Positions 15,099 to 26,391 of a stretch of 64,000 nt of DNA are shown here, one piece after another (within the stretch, counting starts at the first letter, position 1; the number at the start of each line of letters is the position of its first letter). Source of the stretch: Peribacillus saganii (lineage in GTDB: Bacteria > Bacillota > Bacilli > Bacillales > DSM-1321); assembly GCF_003429095.1 (NCBI RefSeq), contig NZ_QVTE01000032.1, positions 1 through 64,000 on the forward strand, given 5' to 3'. A model generated the notes under the pieces. It did no database searches, was not told where the DNA came from, and saw only the letters and a program-made list of their open reading frames with translations. The translations under genes and the position numbers were made by a program.

Positions 15099-15127
15099 AT
15101 ATTAGCCGCTATCTGGGCCATTGTCAA
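15099..15127 (-). promoter_or_regulatory. sigma-A promoter of rplM-rpsI
   Basis: Minus strand TTGACA (15127-15122), 17-nt spacer, TAATAT (15104-15099). It is close to consensus and about 95 bp upstream of the rplM start, leaving room for the leader RNA. Confidence 0.85.
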
Positions 15128-15172
15128 GAGAATGTTACACCAGGATTAGTTGTCTTTTAAAAAAAATTAAAA

Positions 15173-15356
15173 GAAACGTCGACGCCAGCACATCCTCACA
15201 AAGCTGTCGCTTTGTTTCGTGCGATGTGTCGCTGCCGAAGCGTTCCTTGTCCTGTGCAAGTCCGATAAGCTAAGACAAGCGTTGACGGAAGGCGCTTTTT
15301 GCCTTCCGAAGTGATTGGCTTATGACCTCGAGGGGCTGGGCGCTGGAGCTAGACAT
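15173..15356 (+). repeat. dispersed GC-rich intergenic repeat (copy C)
   Basis: Contains GCCAGCACATCCTCACAAAG, CGCTTTGTTTCGTGCGATG, TTGTCCTGTGCAAGTCCGA and the right end GGGCGCTGGAGCTAGACAT. The left end (AAAAGCGCAAGCGCC in other copies) is missing. On the minus strand it follows the truA stop by 25 bp. It contains a CGGAAGGC/GCCTTCCG hairpin that might double as the truA terminator. Confidence 0.85.
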
Positions 15357-15380
15357 CAGAAAAATTTTTTCTCATTTCCT

Positions 15381-16118
15381 TTAATAATGTACTTTCCACA
15401 AGTACAAACCATGCCCTGGAGCCGTCTTTCCGGCTGCACCGCGGTCTTTTTTATCGAGAATATCCCGCATTTCTGCCGGACTTTTTTTTCCGCTTCCAGC
15501 CTCCAGAAGCGTTCCCATTATAATTCTTACCATATTATACAAAAAACCGTTTCCGACAAATTTGAAAATCAATTTATCATCTTCTTCGTAAAACTCAATT
15601 TCGCGGATTGTCCGGATCTTATCCACCACTTCTGTTTTTGCCGAACAAAATGAAGTGAAGTCATGAGTTCCTATAAATAACTGCGCCGCTTCCCTTATCA
15701 CGTCATAGTTTAACGGAAAGGGGTAATAATAGGCATAATTCCGGCTGAAGGGATCTCTTTTTTCAGCTCGAGAAAGGAAGTAGCGGTACTCCTTGCCCAC
15801 AGCGTCAAACCTCGCATGAAAATCCGAAGCCGCCTGTTCAATATCCAGCACAGAAATATCATCCGGTAACATCGCGTTCAGCCCTTTTTCCCAATTAGGA
15901 AGTGGAATAGCAAGGGGTGATTGAAAATGAAAGACCTGTCCCTTAGCATGCACTCCTGCATCAGTCCTTCCTGAAGCAGTTATCTTTATTTCCTGGCCTT
16001 TATGCATTTTACCCAATGCCTTTTCGATTTCACTCTGGATCGTCCGTTTATTTGGCTGTACCTGATACCCAGAAAATAGGGTTCCATCGTACGAGATGGT
16101 GCATTTGTATTTTTGCAT
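15381..16118 (-). CDS. truA: tRNA pseudouridine(38-40) synthase
   Basis: A 245-residue TruA that isomerises uridines 38-40 in tRNA anticodon stems. The catalytic Asp53 sits in SGRTDAGVHAKG. The start at 16118 is chosen because AGGAGAGG lies 4 nt upstream and the protein then begins like known TruA (MQKYKCTISYDG). A further ATG at 16133 overlaps the ecfT stop but is an unlikely start. It is last in the ecfA1-ecfA2-ecfT-truA run, as in B. subtilis. Confidence 0.95.
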   Translation of the reverse strand: MQKYKCTISYDGTLFSGYQVQPNKRTIQSEIEKALGKMHKGQEIKITASGRTDAGVHAKGQVFHFQSPLAIPLPNWEKGLNAMLPDDISVLDIEQAASDFHARFDAVGKEYRYFLSRAEKRDPFSRNYAYYYPFPLNYDVIREAAQLFIGTHDFTSFCSAKTEVVDKIRTIREIEFYEEDDKLIFKFVGNGFLYNMVRIIMGTLLEAGSGKKSPAEMRDILDKKDRGAAGKTAPGHGLYLWKVHY

Positions 16119-16129
16119 ATGCCCTCTCC

Positions 16130-16927
16130 TCATGTTCTAAAGATTACCAGGAGAACAGTTACGGCCAAAAGTGACACTATGAGCAGTGAATCCACTGTCT
16201 GCCATCTTAACCGGCGGTATTTGGTTCGGCCCTCTCCACCACGGTAACCCCTAGCCTCCATGGCAATTGCAAGTTCCTCTGCCCTCTTAAAGGCACTGAC
16301 AAACAAAGGAACAAGTAAAGGTACAATTGATTTGATCCTGTCTTTAATTGGTCCAGATGAAAAATCTACACCCCTCGCTGCCTGCGCTTTCATGATTTTA
16401 TCGGTTTCCTCCATAATGGTTGGAATAAACCTCAGCGAAATCGACATCATCAGTGCCAGCTCATGGACAGGCATTTTCAGCTTTTTAAATGGATTAAGCA
16501 GCTGCTCCATTCCATCGGTAATTGAAATAGGTGTTGTCGTGAGTGTCAGCAAAGAGGTGATCAAGATCAAATATGTGAACCGAAGCGAAATAAACAGTCC
16601 CTGCCGGACTCCGCCCTCGTAAATGTCCAGACCTGCTATACTGTATAAAACCTCGCCTTCCTTTGTAAAAAAGACATGGAGGAACAAGGTGAACAAGATG
16701 AGCCAGAATACCGGCTTCAAACCGTTATATAAAAACCGAAATGGAATTTTCGAAAGAATGATTAGGACTAAAGTAAAGATTCCAAGAATCACATATGTCA
16801 TGGTATTATTGGCTAAAAACACGATGCAGACAAAGAAAAAAACCATCAGTAATTTTGAACGCGGATCCATTCTGTGAAGGGGGGATTCAGCGGGAACATA
16901 ACGGCCAAAGATCATCTTTTCCATCAT
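16130..16927 (-). CDS. ecfT: ECF transporter transmembrane protein EcfT
   Basis: A 265-residue membrane protein, the shared T component of energy-coupling-factor vitamin and metal importers. It has about five hydrophobic segments, and two Ala-Arg-Gly coupling motifs (QAARGVDF and MEARGYRG) in the cytoplasmic region that contacts the ATPases. Its start overlaps the ecfA2 stop by 4 nt (ATGA). Separate substrate-binding S proteins are encoded elsewhere, so the cargo cannot be read from this locus. Confidence 0.94.
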   Translation of the reverse strand: MMEKMIFGRYVPAESPLHRMDPRSKLLMVFFFVCIVFLANNTMTYVILGIFTLVLIILSKIPFRFLYNGLKPVFWLILFTLFLHVFFTKEGEVLYSIAGLDIYEGGVRQGLFISLRFTYLILITSLLTLTTTPISITDGMEQLLNPFKKLKMPVHELALMMSISLRFIPTIMEETDKIMKAQAARGVDFSSGPIKDRIKSIVPLLVPLFVSAFKRAEELAIAMEARGYRGGEGRTKYRRLRWQTVDSLLIVSLLAVTVLLVIFRT

Positions 16928-17793
16928 GAGCGCTCACCCCATTTCATTACCCGCTTAATCTCCATTGCCAGCTCTTCTATATTCAGGCACGGCTTATCAA
17001 AACGGACCCCCATCTCCTTTTGAAGCCTTAGTTGAAAACGGACAGTATCAGGCACGTCAAGCCCAAGCTCCACCAGCTGTTCCGGCTGTGAAAAGACTTC
17101 ATTAGGAGAACCTTTTTGGTATACAGTCCCTTTATGCATAATCACAATCTCATCTGCATACCGTGCTGCATCTTCCATGCTATGCGTCACTAGTACGGTC
17201 GATATGCCCCGTTCTTGATGAAGCTGATAAAACATGTCCATAATTTCTTTACGGCCGCGCGGATCAAGTCCTGCCGTGGGTTCATCAAGCACTAATACCT
17301 CTGGCTCCATTGCCAGAACACCGGCAATGGCAACTCGCCTCATCTGCCCGCCGGATAAATCAAATGGGGATTTCCCCAGTATTTCTTCCCCTAATCCTAC
17401 CTGCTTTAAGGCATCTCTAGCTAGTAGTTTCGCATCCGCCTCTGGGACACCGAAATTAATTGGCCCAAAGCAAATATCCTTTTCCACGGTTTCTTCAAAC
17501 AGTTGATGCTCTGCGAATTGGAACACAATTCCAACTTTTTTCCGAATCGGCCGTAACTGTTTTTCTTTTTTTCCGGCTTCAATCGTCCTGTCACCAACCT
17601 GTATCTTTCCTTTTGTCGGCTGCAGCAGGCCATTTAAATGCTGAAGAATTGTTGATTTTCCTGATCCGGTGTGACCGATCAAAGCCGTATAAGTGCCAGG
17701 CTCAATAACAAGGTTAACGTCGTGGATAGCCAGCCTCTCAAATGGGGTATTTACCTGGTAACGATATTCTACATCCTGGAGTTCAATTCGCAT
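16924..17793 (-). CDS. ecfA2: ECF transporter ATP-binding protein EcfA2
   Basis: A 289-residue ABC ATPase with Walker [10 protein letters not shown] (40-48), signature LSGGQMRRV and Walker [13 protein letters not shown]. It pairs with EcfA1 to power the ECF core. It overlaps the ecfA1 stop by about 25 nt and the ecfT start by 4 nt, so the three genes are tightly coupled. The length and C-terminal extension fit the family. Confidence 0.94.
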   Translation of the reverse strand: MRIELQDVEYRYQVNTPFERLAIHDVNLVIEPGTYTALIGHTGSGKSTILQHLNGLLQPTKGKIQVGDRTIEAGKKEKQLRPIRKKVGIVFQFAEHQLFEETVEKDICFGPINFGVPEADAKLLARDALKQVGLGEEILGKSPFDLSGGQMRRVAIAGVLAMEPEVLVLDEPTAGLDPRGRKEIMDMFYQLHQERGISTVLVTHSMEDAARYADEIVIMHKGTVYQKGSPNEVFSQPEQLVELGLDVPDTVRFQLRLQKEMGVRFDKPCLNIEELAMEIKRVMKWGERS

Positions 17794-18608
17794 AACTCTT
17801 TCACCAACTCTCCATCTGTCAGTTGCCTGTCTTCTATCTCGACACCATTCTCACGGAGCGATTTGGCCAGCTTGATTGAAAAAGGGATATCTAGTCCCAA
17901 AGAAATCAGTTCTTCCTCAAGCTGAAATATTTCCCGGGGAGTTCCATTACGATAAACCGTCCCTTGATTCATGACAATCATCCGATCAGCTTTTGCAGCT
18001 TCTTCTAAATCGTGAGTTATGGATATCACAGTCAAGACATTTTCTTCCTTCAATTCTCTCACAGTTTCCAGTACCTCTTCTCTTCCTCTCGGGTCAAGCA
18101 TCGAAGTCGCTTCATCAAGGATAATGATATCCGGCTGGAGAGCCAGTACACCCGCGATCGCAACACGCTGCTTTTGACCCCCGGAAAGATGGTGCGGCTC
18201 TTGATTAAGAAATTGATCCATTTTTACTCGCTTTAATGCATTCTTAACCCGTTCTCTCATAATTTCCGGTTCAATGCCCGCGTTTTCTAAACCAAAAGCC
18301 ACATCATCCTGGACAGTCGTCCCTACAAACTGGTTATCTGGATTTTGAAAAACCATGCCTATTCGCTTTCTTACATCCCAAACGGACTCTTCTGATAGCT
18401 CCATGCCATTCACTATAATCTTGCCTTCCAAAGGAAATTGCAGTCCGTTTAGCAACTTTGCAAGCGTTGATTTGCCAGACCCATTATGCCCTACAATCGC
18501 AAGCCATTCCCCTTTAAAAACATCAAAAGAAACATGATCAACTGCATTGTGCTCCTGGCCGTCATATTTGAATACAACATTATCAAGCAACACCAGTTGT
18601 TCTCTCAT
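17769..18608 (-). CDS. ecfA1: ECF transporter ATP-binding protein EcfA1
   Basis: A 279-residue ABC ATPase with Walker [10 protein letters not shown] (40-48), signature LSGGQKQRV and Walker [13 protein letters not shown]. It is the first gene of the ECF core unit. GGGGAGG lies about 10 nt before the ATG. Between rplQ and this gene is a 385-bp region with a terminator and a possible competing structure, so the unit may be regulated separately from the ribosomal cluster. Confidence 0.94.
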   Translation of the reverse strand: MREQLVLLDNVVFKYDGQEHNAVDHVSFDVFKGEWLAIVGHNGSGKSTLAKLLNGLQFPLEGKIIVNGMELSEESVWDVRKRIGMVFQNPDNQFVGTTVQDDVAFGLENAGIEPEIMRERVKNALKRVKMDQFLNQEPHHLSGGQKQRVAIAGVLALQPDIIILDEATSMLDPRGREEVLETVRELKEENVLTVISITHDLEEAAKADRMIVMNQGTVYRNGTPREIFQLEEELISLGLDIPFSIKLAKSLRENGVEIEDRQLTDGELVKELCELNSRM

Positions 18609-18699
18609 CTCAGCATTTCCTCCCCTATCTAATCCTCGTCAAAATGCCAAAGGTTTTCCCCTTTGTTCCTCTTTCATATCTGTAATTATTTCTGGGTAT

Positions 18700-18752
18700 A
18701 AAAAAACGCTGCACCCCTTCTACCGTATCAATTCCGGTAAATTAAGAGCAGC
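18700..18752 (-). terminator. terminator between rplQ and ecfA1
   Basis: Minus strand: GCTGC / GCAGC outer stem, TACCG / CGGTA inner stem, then G and a run of seven T residues. It lies about 240 nt after the rplQ stop and 90 nt before ecfA1. It can end the alpha-operon transcript or act as an attenuator. Confidence 0.75.
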
Positions 18753-18960
18753 TTAAAGGTCCTGTCCGCAAAAATAAGGACCATCATAACACTCGCTTAC
18801 TGATGCAAGCGAGAGAAGGGGTGCAAGAGCTAGACGTGAAGGGTAGTAGTTTCCGTTCTCCAGCCATCATAACGCTCCGCAATGCGCATTTCTTTATGCT
18901 AAATACAATGGTGTGCAGTGGTTTAAATAGATAAGCAAAAAAGGGCAAAGACAAGTTAGT
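18753..18960 (-). promoter_or_regulatory. structured region upstream of ecfA1, possible antiterminator
   Basis: Minus-strand TGCACCCCTTCT (18825-18814) is the exact complement of AGAAGGGGTGCA in the 3' half of the terminator at 18700-18752. Pairing of the two would disrupt that terminator. Between them lie a CTCGCTT/AAGCGAG hairpin and a GGTCC/GGACC hairpin, and GTTATGATGG occurs twice (around 18782 and 18866). The nearby GAGCTAGAC resembles the end of the dispersed repeat, so part of this may be repeat-derived. No known riboswitch class was recognised. Confidence 0.4.
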
Positions 18961-18993
18961 ATTCAACTGTCCCGCCCCATTTCACGTTTGTTA

Positions 18994-19356
18994 TTAAACT
19001 AACTCGATAACTACGATTGGTGCACCGTCTCCGCGGCGTGGACCCATTTTCATAATACGAGTGTATCCGCCTTGGCGTTCTTCATAACGTGGAGCGATAT
19101 CGCTGAATAATTTTTGAACTGCATCTTGGCCTTTTTCAGCGTCAGCTACTTCATTACGTACGTAAGCTGCTGCTTGACGGCGTGCATGCAAATCACCACG
19201 CTTACCAAGAGTGATCATTTTTTCTACAACAGAACGTAATTCTTTTGCACGTGCTTCAGTAGTTTCAATACGCTCATGGATGATAAGGTCAGTTGTCAAA
19301 TCACGTAACAAAGCCTTACGTTGTGAGCTAGTGCGTCCTAACTTTCTGTAACCCAT
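18994..19356 (-). CDS. rplQ: 50S ribosomal protein L17
   Basis: A 120-residue L17 at the large-subunit exit-tunnel side, last gene of the alpha operon. The start at 19356 ([14 protein letters not shown]) matches the family and has AGGAGGG upstream; a further Met 9 codons upstream is not used. It follows rpoA by 83 bp. Confidence 0.96.
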   Translation of the reverse strand: MGYRKLGRTSSQRKALLRDLTTDLIIHERIETTEARAKELRSVVEKMITLGKRGDLHARRQAAAYVRNEVADAEKGQDAVQKLFSDIAPRYEERQGGYTRIMKMGPRRGDGAPIVVIELV

Positions 19357-19439
19357 TGAGAGATTCCCTCCTTTGTTGATCAAGATAATCTGTTATCAGG
19401 CTCACAGCAAAATGGCTAGTAAGCAGAGCTAACTAGTCA

Positions 19440-20384
19440 TTAGTCGTCTTTTCTAAGACCTAAGCCTAATTCTTCTAATTTTGCTTTTACTTCTTCTAGG
19501 GATTTGCGTCCCAGGTTACGTACCTTCATCATATCTTCTTCCGTTTTGTGAGCAAGCTCTTGAACGGTATTGATTCCAGCACGCTTTAAGCAGTTATAAG
19601 AACGAACAGAAAGATCCAGTTCTTCAATTGTCATTTCTAGAACTTTTTCCTTTTGGTCTTCTTCTTTTTCAACCATGATTTCAGCATTTTGAGCTTCATC
19701 AGTCAAGCCGACAAAAATATTCAAATGCTCTGTTAAAATCTTGGCACCAAGCGCAACAGCTTCCTGTGGACCATTGCTGCCATCAGTCCATACATCAAGT
19801 GTTAGCTTATCATAATTTGTCATTTGACCTACACGAGTATTTTCAACCTGGTAGGTTACACGTGATACAGGAGTGTAAATGGAGTCGATAGGAATTACAC
19901 CGATTGGCTGATCGTCACGTTTGTTATTATCAGCACGTGTATATCCGCGACCACGGCGGGCTGTTAATCTCATACGCATTTGACCATTTCTGCCAAGTGT
20001 AGCAATGTGTAGATCCGGATTAAGAATTTCCACGTCACTATCATGCGTAATGTCAGCTGCTGTAACTACACCTTCACCCTGCACATCAATTTCAAGCGTT
20101 TTTTCTTCATCGGAGTAAATCTTCAGAGCTAGTTTCTTCACATTCAGAATGATAGAAGTAACATCTTCTACAACGCCTTCAATTGTTGAGAACTCATGCA
20201 GAACACCATCTATTTGAATAGCTGTGACTGCAGCGCCTGGGAGTGAGGATAATAGAATACGACGTAAGGAGTTACCCAGAGTTGTACCATACCCACGCTC
20301 AAGTGGCTCGACGACGAACTTGCCATACTTGGCATCATCGTTGATTTCAACCGTTTCGATTTTTGGTTTTTCTATTTCAATCAT
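19440..20384 (-). CDS. rpoA: RNA polymerase alpha subunit
   Basis: A 314-residue alpha subunit. The N-terminal domain (about 1-230) dimerises and assembles beta and beta-prime; the C-terminal domain (about 245-310, helix-hairpin-helix) contacts UP elements and activators. AAGGAGGG precedes the ATG. It has a good promoter candidate in the 182-bp gap after rpsK, so it may be transcribed more than the upstream ribosomal genes. Confidence 0.98.
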   Translation of the reverse strand: MIEIEKPKIETVEINDDAKYGKFVVEPLERGYGTTLGNSLRRILLSSLPGAAVTAIQIDGVLHEFSTIEGVVEDVTSIILNVKKLALKIYSDEEKTLEIDVQGEGVVTAADITHDSDVEILNPDLHIATLGRNGQMRMRLTARRGRGYTRADNNKRDDQPIGVIPIDSIYTPVSRVTYQVENTRVGQMTNYDKLTLDVWTDGSNGPQEAVALGAKILTEHLNIFVGLTDEAQNAEIMVEKEEDQKEKVLEMTIEELDLSVRSYNCLKRAGINTVQELAHKTEEDMMKVRNLGRKSLEEVKAKLEELGLGLRKDD

Positions 20385-20416
20385 CCAATAAACCCTCCTT
20401 CAAAACGTCGAAACCT

Positions 20417-20448
20417 CGGTTAGCAGATACAAAGCTCGCATCTAACCG
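20417..20448 (-). promoter_or_regulatory. hairpin in the rpoA leader
   Basis: CGGTTAG / CTAACCG stem with an inner GAT/ATC pairing, in the 5' untranslated region between the rpoA promoter and its ribosome-binding site. No T-run follows, so it is not a terminator. Its function is unknown. Confidence 0.45.
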
Positions 20449-20521
20449 AAATTCCCCATATATACGTTCCCGAATATGCGCAACAACTGATTTAATAATT
20501 CTGTAAGAACGCAAAATTTGT

Positions 20522-20550
20522 ATTATATCCCATTATAGACAACAATACAA
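20522..20550 (-). promoter_or_regulatory. sigma-A promoter candidate for rpoA-rplQ
   Basis: Minus strand TTGTAT (20550-20545), 17-nt spacer, TATAAT (20527-20522). It lies 17 bp past the rpsK stop. Confidence 0.65.
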
Positions 20551-20566
20551 AATTTATACAGAAAAA

Positions 20567-20971
<405 letters not shown>

Positions 20972-20978
20972 TTACTGA

Positions 20979-21344
20979 TTATTTTTTCTTATTAGCTACT
21001 GTACGGCGAGGTCCTTTACGCGTACGAGCATTGTTTTTTGTGTTTTGACCACGAACAGGAAGTCCGCGACGATGACGCAATCCACGATAAGAACCAATTT
21101 CCATAAGACGTTTGATGTTTAGGGAAATTTCACGGCGAAGGTCACCTTCTACCTTTAGCTTATCGACGATATCACGAATCTTGTTCAATTCGTCTTCAGT
21201 AAGATCACGTACACGAGTATCTTCAGAAACACCAGCTTCTGAAAGAACTTTAATCGCAGTTTGCTTACCAATACCATAAATATATGTTAATGAAATGACA
21301 ATACGCTTGTCACGTGGAATATCAACACCAGCAATACGTGCCAT
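20979..21344 (-). CDS. rpsM: 30S ribosomal protein S13
   Basis: A 121-residue S13 of the small-subunit head, which touches tRNA and the large subunit. It begins [14 protein letters not shown] and ends in a basic tail ([17 protein letters not shown]). Gene order rpmJ-rpsM-rpsK-rpoA is the standard one. GGAGGTGC lies upstream of the ATG. Confidence 0.97.
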   Translation of the reverse strand: MARIAGVDIPRDKRIVISLTYIYGIGKQTAIKVLSEAGVSEDTRVRDLTEDELNKIRDIVDKLKVEGDLRREISLNIKRLMEIGSYRGLRHRRGLPVRGQNTKNNARTRKGPRRTVANKKK

Positions 21345-21365
21345 GTGAGTGCACCTCCTTCAATA

Positions 21366-21485
<120 letters not shown>

Positions 21486-21515
21486 CTAACCTCCTTATAC
21501 AAATCGGAGCTTACT

Positions 21516-21734
21516 TTATTTAAATCGGTAAGTGATTCTTCCGCGAGTTAGATCATAAGGTGAAAGCTCAACAGTTACTCTATCCCCAGGCAAAATGCGA
21601 ATGAAGTGCATACGAATTTTCCCGGATACGTGAGCTAATACAGTATGACCATTTTCTAATTCTACCTTAAACATTGCATTAGGCAAAGTCTCTTGAACTT
21701 TCCCTTCTACTTCAATTACATCGTCTTTCGCCAT
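21516..21734 (-). CDS. infA: translation initiation factor IF-1
   Basis: A 72-residue single OB-fold protein that occupies the ribosomal A site during initiation. The start at 21734 ([13 protein letters not shown]) matches the family; an upstream in-frame Met is inside the ybzG end and unlikely. It follows the KOW protein gene by 4 bp. Confidence 0.97.
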   Translation of the reverse strand: MAKDDVIEVEGKVQETLPNAMFKVELENGHTVLAHVSGKIRMHFIRILPGDRVTVELSPYDLTRGRITYRFK

Positions 21735-21738
21735 CTTC

Positions 21739-22044
21739 TTATTCTCCCTTCTCTTTTGCAACATGTTCATTCACAAATTTCGAAACCGCAAAACGAAGCT
21801 TCCCATTAGTGACATAACCTGATTCTACGATACTGTTACGAACTTCTGTAGATATACAATCAAGGAAACGCAAGTGGTGGATGTTTTTCCTCTTTGGATC
21901 ATGAAACCGGTGTTTCATGCCATCAGCGATCAAAACAAACCTTTCATCGAGCAACCTGATGACAACTGCATAATTCCCAGTATCTCGACCTTGGGTAATG
22001 AGAACAAATTGCCCTATGCGTAAACTAGTTTTTTCATCTTTCAA
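21739..22044 (-). CDS. ybzG: KOW-domain RNA-binding protein (L14e-like), YbzG
   Basis: About 101 residues with a KOW/SH3-like N-terminal half ([20 protein letters not shown]) and a helical C-terminus ([14 protein letters not shown]). It matches the small protein that lies between map and infA in Bacillus. Its function is not established; ribosome or RNA binding is likely from the fold. A TTG at 22044 with AGGTG 6 nt upstream is preferred over the GTG at 22053, whose own codon overlaps that ribosome-binding site. Confidence 0.85.
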   Translation of the reverse strand: MKDEKTSLRIGQFVLITQGRDTGNYAVVIRLLDERFVLIADGMKHRFHDPKRKNIHHLRFLDCISTEVRNSIVESGYVTNGKLRFAVSKFVNEHVAKEKGE

Positions 22045-22058
22045 TCCTATCACCTAAC

Positions 22059-22804
22059 TTACGGTTTGGTAAGGATCTCAAACCCAGATTCAGTGATTGC
22101 GATAGTATGTTCAAAGTGGGCGCACTTTTTTCCGTCAACGGTTACAACAGTCCAGTTATCCTCCAAGGTTTTCACATACCGGCTTCCTGCGTTAACCATA
22201 GGTTCAACAGCAAGAACCATTCCCGGTTTTAAGCGAGGGCCCTTATCGGGTGGACCATAGTGAGGAATTTGAGGGTCCTCATGTAAGTCTTGACCAATTC
22301 CGTGGCCTACATACTCACGAACGATTGAGAAATCGCGGGCTTCGACATAGGTTTGAATTGCATGGGAGATATTTGAAAGACGCACGCCTGGCAAGGCTTC
22401 CTTCAGCCCTCTATATAATGACTCTTCTGTTACTTCCAAGAGCCTCATGGTTTCTTCATCAATGTTGCCGACCGGGTACGTCCAAGCTGAGTCTCCGTGA
22501 TAACCGTTATACTTCGCACCAATATCAATGCTGATTATATCGCCTTCATTAAGAACCCGGCTACCCGGAATGCCATGGACAAGCTCATTGTTAACAGATG
22601 CGCAAATGCTGCCGCGAAATCCATTATACCCTTTAAATGAAGGGAATGCATCATGTTTACGAATAAAGCTTTCAGCAATTGCATCCAGTTCTTTCGTTGT
22701 GATACCAGGAACAACGTGTTTCTTTATCTCTTGATGAGTTAAAGCAACAATCCTCCCTGCTTCTCTCATGATTTCAATCTCGCGCGGAGTCTTACAGATG
22801 ATCA

Positions 22805-22805
<1 letters not shown>
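22059..22805 (-). CDS. map: type I methionine aminopeptidase
   Basis: A 248-residue metalloprotease that removes N-terminal Met from new proteins. Metal-ligand regions are visible: [40 protein letters not shown] and FEHT. The ATG overlaps the adk stop by one base (TAATG), implying coupled translation. It sits at the secY-adk-map-infA position usual for Firmicutes. Confidence 0.96.
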
Positions 22806-23515
<710 letters not shown>

Positions 23516-24808
23516 TTATTTTATAAAGCCTTTATAGTGACGTTTTACTAATTGAGCTTCAAGCTGCTTCATTGTATCAAGCGCAACCCCAACTACGATC
23601 AGTAGGGAAGTTCCGCCGATTTGAGCCGACTGCGGCAAATTAGCAAACGAAATGAAAAAGACCGGTAAAACAGAAATGGCCGCCAGGAATAGGGAGCCTA
23701 CAAATGTTAAACGATACAATACACGCGTTAAGTAGTCCTGTGTACTTTGGCCTGGACGGATCCCTGGAACATACCCACCCTGCTTTTTCAGATTATCAGC
23801 CATTTGTTCAGGGTTAACCTGAATGAAAGCATAGAAATAAGAGAAAGCAATGATGAGAGCAACATAGATTATCATACCAATTGGCTTAGTGTAATCAAAT
23901 GTCTTTTGAATCCATAGAGTAACATCATTAGAACCAAAGAACGAAGCAATCGTCGTTGGTGTAATGATAAACGCCATTGCAAAGATAACAGGAATAACGC
24001 CAGCCGCATTCACCTTTAATGGAAGGTGTGTCGACTGTCCGCCTGCCGGACTGCGTCCAGCAGCACGTTTTGCGTATTGAATCGGAATCTTTCGAAGTGC
24101 TTGCTGGATAAATACAACACCAACAACGATTGCAATTACAGCAAGAAGAATTAATAGAACAGTTATTATTCGAATAAATAGCTGCTCTCCTGCATTTTCA
24201 AATTGCTGAGCGTAAATCTGGTTTACCGTTGATGGAATACCAGCTACGATCCCCGCAAAGATTATGATTGAGATACCATTTCCTACTCCCTTAGAAGTAA
24301 TAAGTTCTCCCAACCACATTAAGAAAGCAGTACCTGCTGTTAAAACTACCGCAATTAGCAAGTAAGTCCCAACACCCGGGTTTTGTATCAGCTGTCCTCC
24401 AGCCATGTTATTGAATCCGTAAGACATACCAAAGGCCTGGATGAAACCAAGCACAATCGTACCGTAGCGGGTAAACTGAGCTAACTTACGGCGTCCAACA
24501 TCACCCTGCTTTGCCCATTCTGCAAATTTTGGAACTACGTCCATTTGCAGGAGCTGCACAATGATGGAGGCCGTAATGTAAGGCATGATCCCCATCGCTA
24601 GAATAGAGAAGTTATAAAGCGCTCCACCGCCGAAGGTGTTTAAGATTCCGAAAACATTCAGTTCATCTTGTGCTTTTAACAGTTCGGCATTCACATTCGG
24701 TACAGGAATAAATGTACCGATGCGATATACGATCAACATTAAAAGAGTAAAAATGATCTTATTTCTGATTTCACCCACGCGCATAAAATTGGAGACCGTG
24801 CGAAACAT
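23516..24808 (-). CDS. secY: preprotein translocase subunit SecY
   Basis: A 430-residue membrane channel with about ten membrane spans, the core of the Sec translocon. It begins [18 protein letters not shown] as in B. subtilis. It overlaps the rplO stop by one base (TAATG). Its partner SecE is encoded at 51643-51825. Confidence 0.97.
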   Translation of the reverse strand: MFRTVSNFMRVGEIRNKIIFTLLMLIVYRIGTFIPVPNVNAELLKAQDELNVFGILNTFGGGALYNFSILAMGIMPYITASIIVQLLQMDVVPKFAEWAKQGDVGRRKLAQFTRYGTIVLGFIQAFGMSYGFNNMAGGQLIQNPGVGTYLLIAVVLTAGTAFLMWLGELITSKGVGNGISIIIFAGIVAGIPSTVNQIYAQQFENAGEQLFIRIITVLLILLAVIAIVVGVVFIQQALRKIPIQYAKRAAGRSPAGGQSTHLPLKVNAAGVIPVIFAMAFIITPTTIASFFGSNDVTLWIQKTFDYTKPIGMIIYVALIIAFSYFYAFIQVNPEQMADNLKKQGGYVPGIRPGQSTQDYLTRVLYRLTFVGSLFLAAISVLPVFFISFANLPQSAQIGGTSLLIVVGVALDTMKQLEAQLVKRHYKGFIK

Positions 24809-25248
24809 TAAATCACCTCAGTTTTACCGCCAGCAGCTTCGATCGCTTCTTTTGCAGTAGAGGAGAATTTATGAGCTTTAACAGTAAGCTTTTTCTCGAC
24901 ATTGCCTTTAGCTAGAATTTTGATTCCAGCTTTTTCATTGCTTACAATACCTGATTCAACTAGAAGAGCAGGTGTTACTTCAGTTCCATCCTCGAAACGA
25001 TTTAGAGTATCAAGGTTAACGATAGCGTAGTCCTTACGGTTAATGTTAGTGAAACCGCGCTTAGGAAGACGTCTGAAAAGTGGTGTTTGACCACCTTCAA
25101 AACCAAGGCGTACTCCGCCGCCTGAGCGAGCGTTTTGACCTTTATGTCCTTTACCTGCTGTTTTACCGTTACCAGAACCGATACCGCGACCTTTACGTTT
25201 GCGTTCTTGACGAGAACCTTCTGTAGGTTGTAGTTCATGAAGTTTCAT
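24808..25248 (-). CDS. rplO: 50S ribosomal protein L15
   Basis: A 146-residue L15 with the glycine- and basic-rich N-terminal extension ([20 protein letters not shown]) that threads into 23S rRNA. It lies between rpmD and secY and is coupled to secY by a TAATG overlap. Confidence 0.97.
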   Translation of the reverse strand: MKLHELQPTEGSRQERKRKGRGIGSGNGKTAGKGHKGQNARSGGGVRLGFEGGQTPLFRRLPKRGFTNINRKDYAIVNLDTLNRFEDGTEVTPALLVESGIVSNEKAGIKILAKGNVEKKLTVKAHKFSSTAKEAIEAAGGKTEVI

Positions 25249-25279
25249 GTTGGCACCTCCTTGTTAGAGAGAATTTATT

Positions 25280-25462
25280 TTATTGTTCCTTTACAGTAAC
25301 AAGATGAGCAACTTTGTTAATCATACCGCGAATCGCAGGGTTATCATCATGAACAACTGTCTGATGCATTTTGCGTAATCCCAGAGTGTTAACTGTAACG
25401 CGTTGATCTTCAGGGCGACCAATCAAGCTGCGAGTGAGGGTAATTTCTAATTTATTAGCCAT
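25280..25462 (-). CDS. rpmD: 50S ribosomal protein L30
   Basis: A 60-residue L30, the compact bacterial form ([20 protein letters not shown]). It has the typical length and position between rpsE and rplO, 13 bp from rpsE. Confidence 0.97.
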   Translation of the reverse strand: MANKLEITLTRSLIGRPEDQRVTVNTLGLRKMHQTVVHDDNPAIRGMINKVAHLVTVKEQ

Positions 25463-25475
25463 TTGATTTCCCTCC

Positions 25476-25976
25476 TTATCCTAACAGTTCTTCTACTGAT
25501 TTTCCACGCAGCTTAGCTACGTCCTCAGCGCGTTTTAATTGCTTTAATCCGTCCAATGTAGCACGAACCATGTTGATTGGTGTGTTGGAACCCAGAGATT
25601 TAGAAAGAATATCACTAATTCCGCCTAACTCAAGAACCGCACGAACCGGCCCTCCAGCGATTACTCCAGTACCTTCAGAAGCAGGCTTCAAAAGGATGTG
25701 TCCCGCACCAAAGCGGCCGTTCACTAGGTGAGGAATTGTAGTTCCTACCATTGGTACAGTGACCAGGTTTTTCTTTGCATCTTCGATTGCTTTACGGATT
25801 GCATCTGGTACTTCTTGAGCTTTACCTGTACCAAATCCAACATGACCGTTTTTGTCCCCTACAACTACAAGTGCAGTGAAACGGAAACGACGTCCGCCTT
25901 TAACAACCTTAGCTACGCGGTTAACCGTAACTACACGCTCTTCAAGTTCTAATTTATTAGGATCAATACGACGCAT
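25476..25976 (-). CDS. rpsE: 30S ribosomal protein S5
   Basis: A 166-residue S5 at the mRNA entry side, with an N-terminal double-stranded-RNA-binding fold and the conserved loop [19 protein letters not shown]. It shapes decoding accuracy together with S4. GGAGGG precedes the start. Confidence 0.97.
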   Translation of the reverse strand: MRRIDPNKLELEERVVTVNRVAKVVKGGRRFRFTALVVVGDKNGHVGFGTGKAQEVPDAIRKAIEDAKKNLVTVPMVGTTIPHLVNGRFGAGHILLKPASEGTGVIAGGPVRAVLELGGISDILSKSLGSNTPINMVRATLDGLKQLKRAEDVAKLRGKSVEELLG

Positions 25977-25999
25977 CTGTTTTGTCCCTCCTTTGTCTA

Positions 26000-26359
26000 T
26001 TAAAATTCTAAGCCGTTTTCACGAGCAGCGTCCGCTAATGCTTTAATACGACCATGGAAAAGGTATCCTCCGCGGTCAAATACCACAGATGCATAACCTT
26101 TCTCAACCGCACGTTTTGCGATTAGTTCGCCAACCTTTTGTGCTGCTTCAGCGTTGTTGCCAGCAACTTCAAGCTCTTTATCAAGAGTAGAAGCGCTTGC
26201 CAAAGTTACGCCGTTTACATCATCAATCAGCTGTGCGTAAATGTGTTGGTTAGAACGGAACACATTCAAACGAGGACGAGCTTCAGTTCCTGAAAGCTTA
26301 GCACGTACACGTGCATGTCTTTTCTTACGAACAGAATTTTTGTTAGCCTTCGTAATCAT
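26000..26359 (-). CDS. rplR: 50S ribosomal protein L18
   Basis: A 119-residue L18, a 5S rRNA-binding protein, with a basic N-terminus ([17 protein letters not shown]) and the C-terminal motif [20 protein letters not shown]. It has the standard place between rplF and rpsE. Confidence 0.97.
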   Translation of the reverse strand: MITKANKNSVRKKRHARVRAKLSGTEARPRLNVFRSNQHIYAQLIDDVNGVTLASASTLDKELEVAGNNAEAAQKVGELIAKRAVEKGYASVVFDRGGYLFHGRIKALADAARENGLEF

Positions 26360-26391
26360 TTACGTCACTCCTTTCGTTTACCTAGGCAGCA

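Noticed and set aside
16119-16133. Upstream ATG for truA overlapping the ecfT stop as ATGA
   Set aside because: AGGAGAGG lies between this ATG and the next one, which gives the standard TruA N-terminus.
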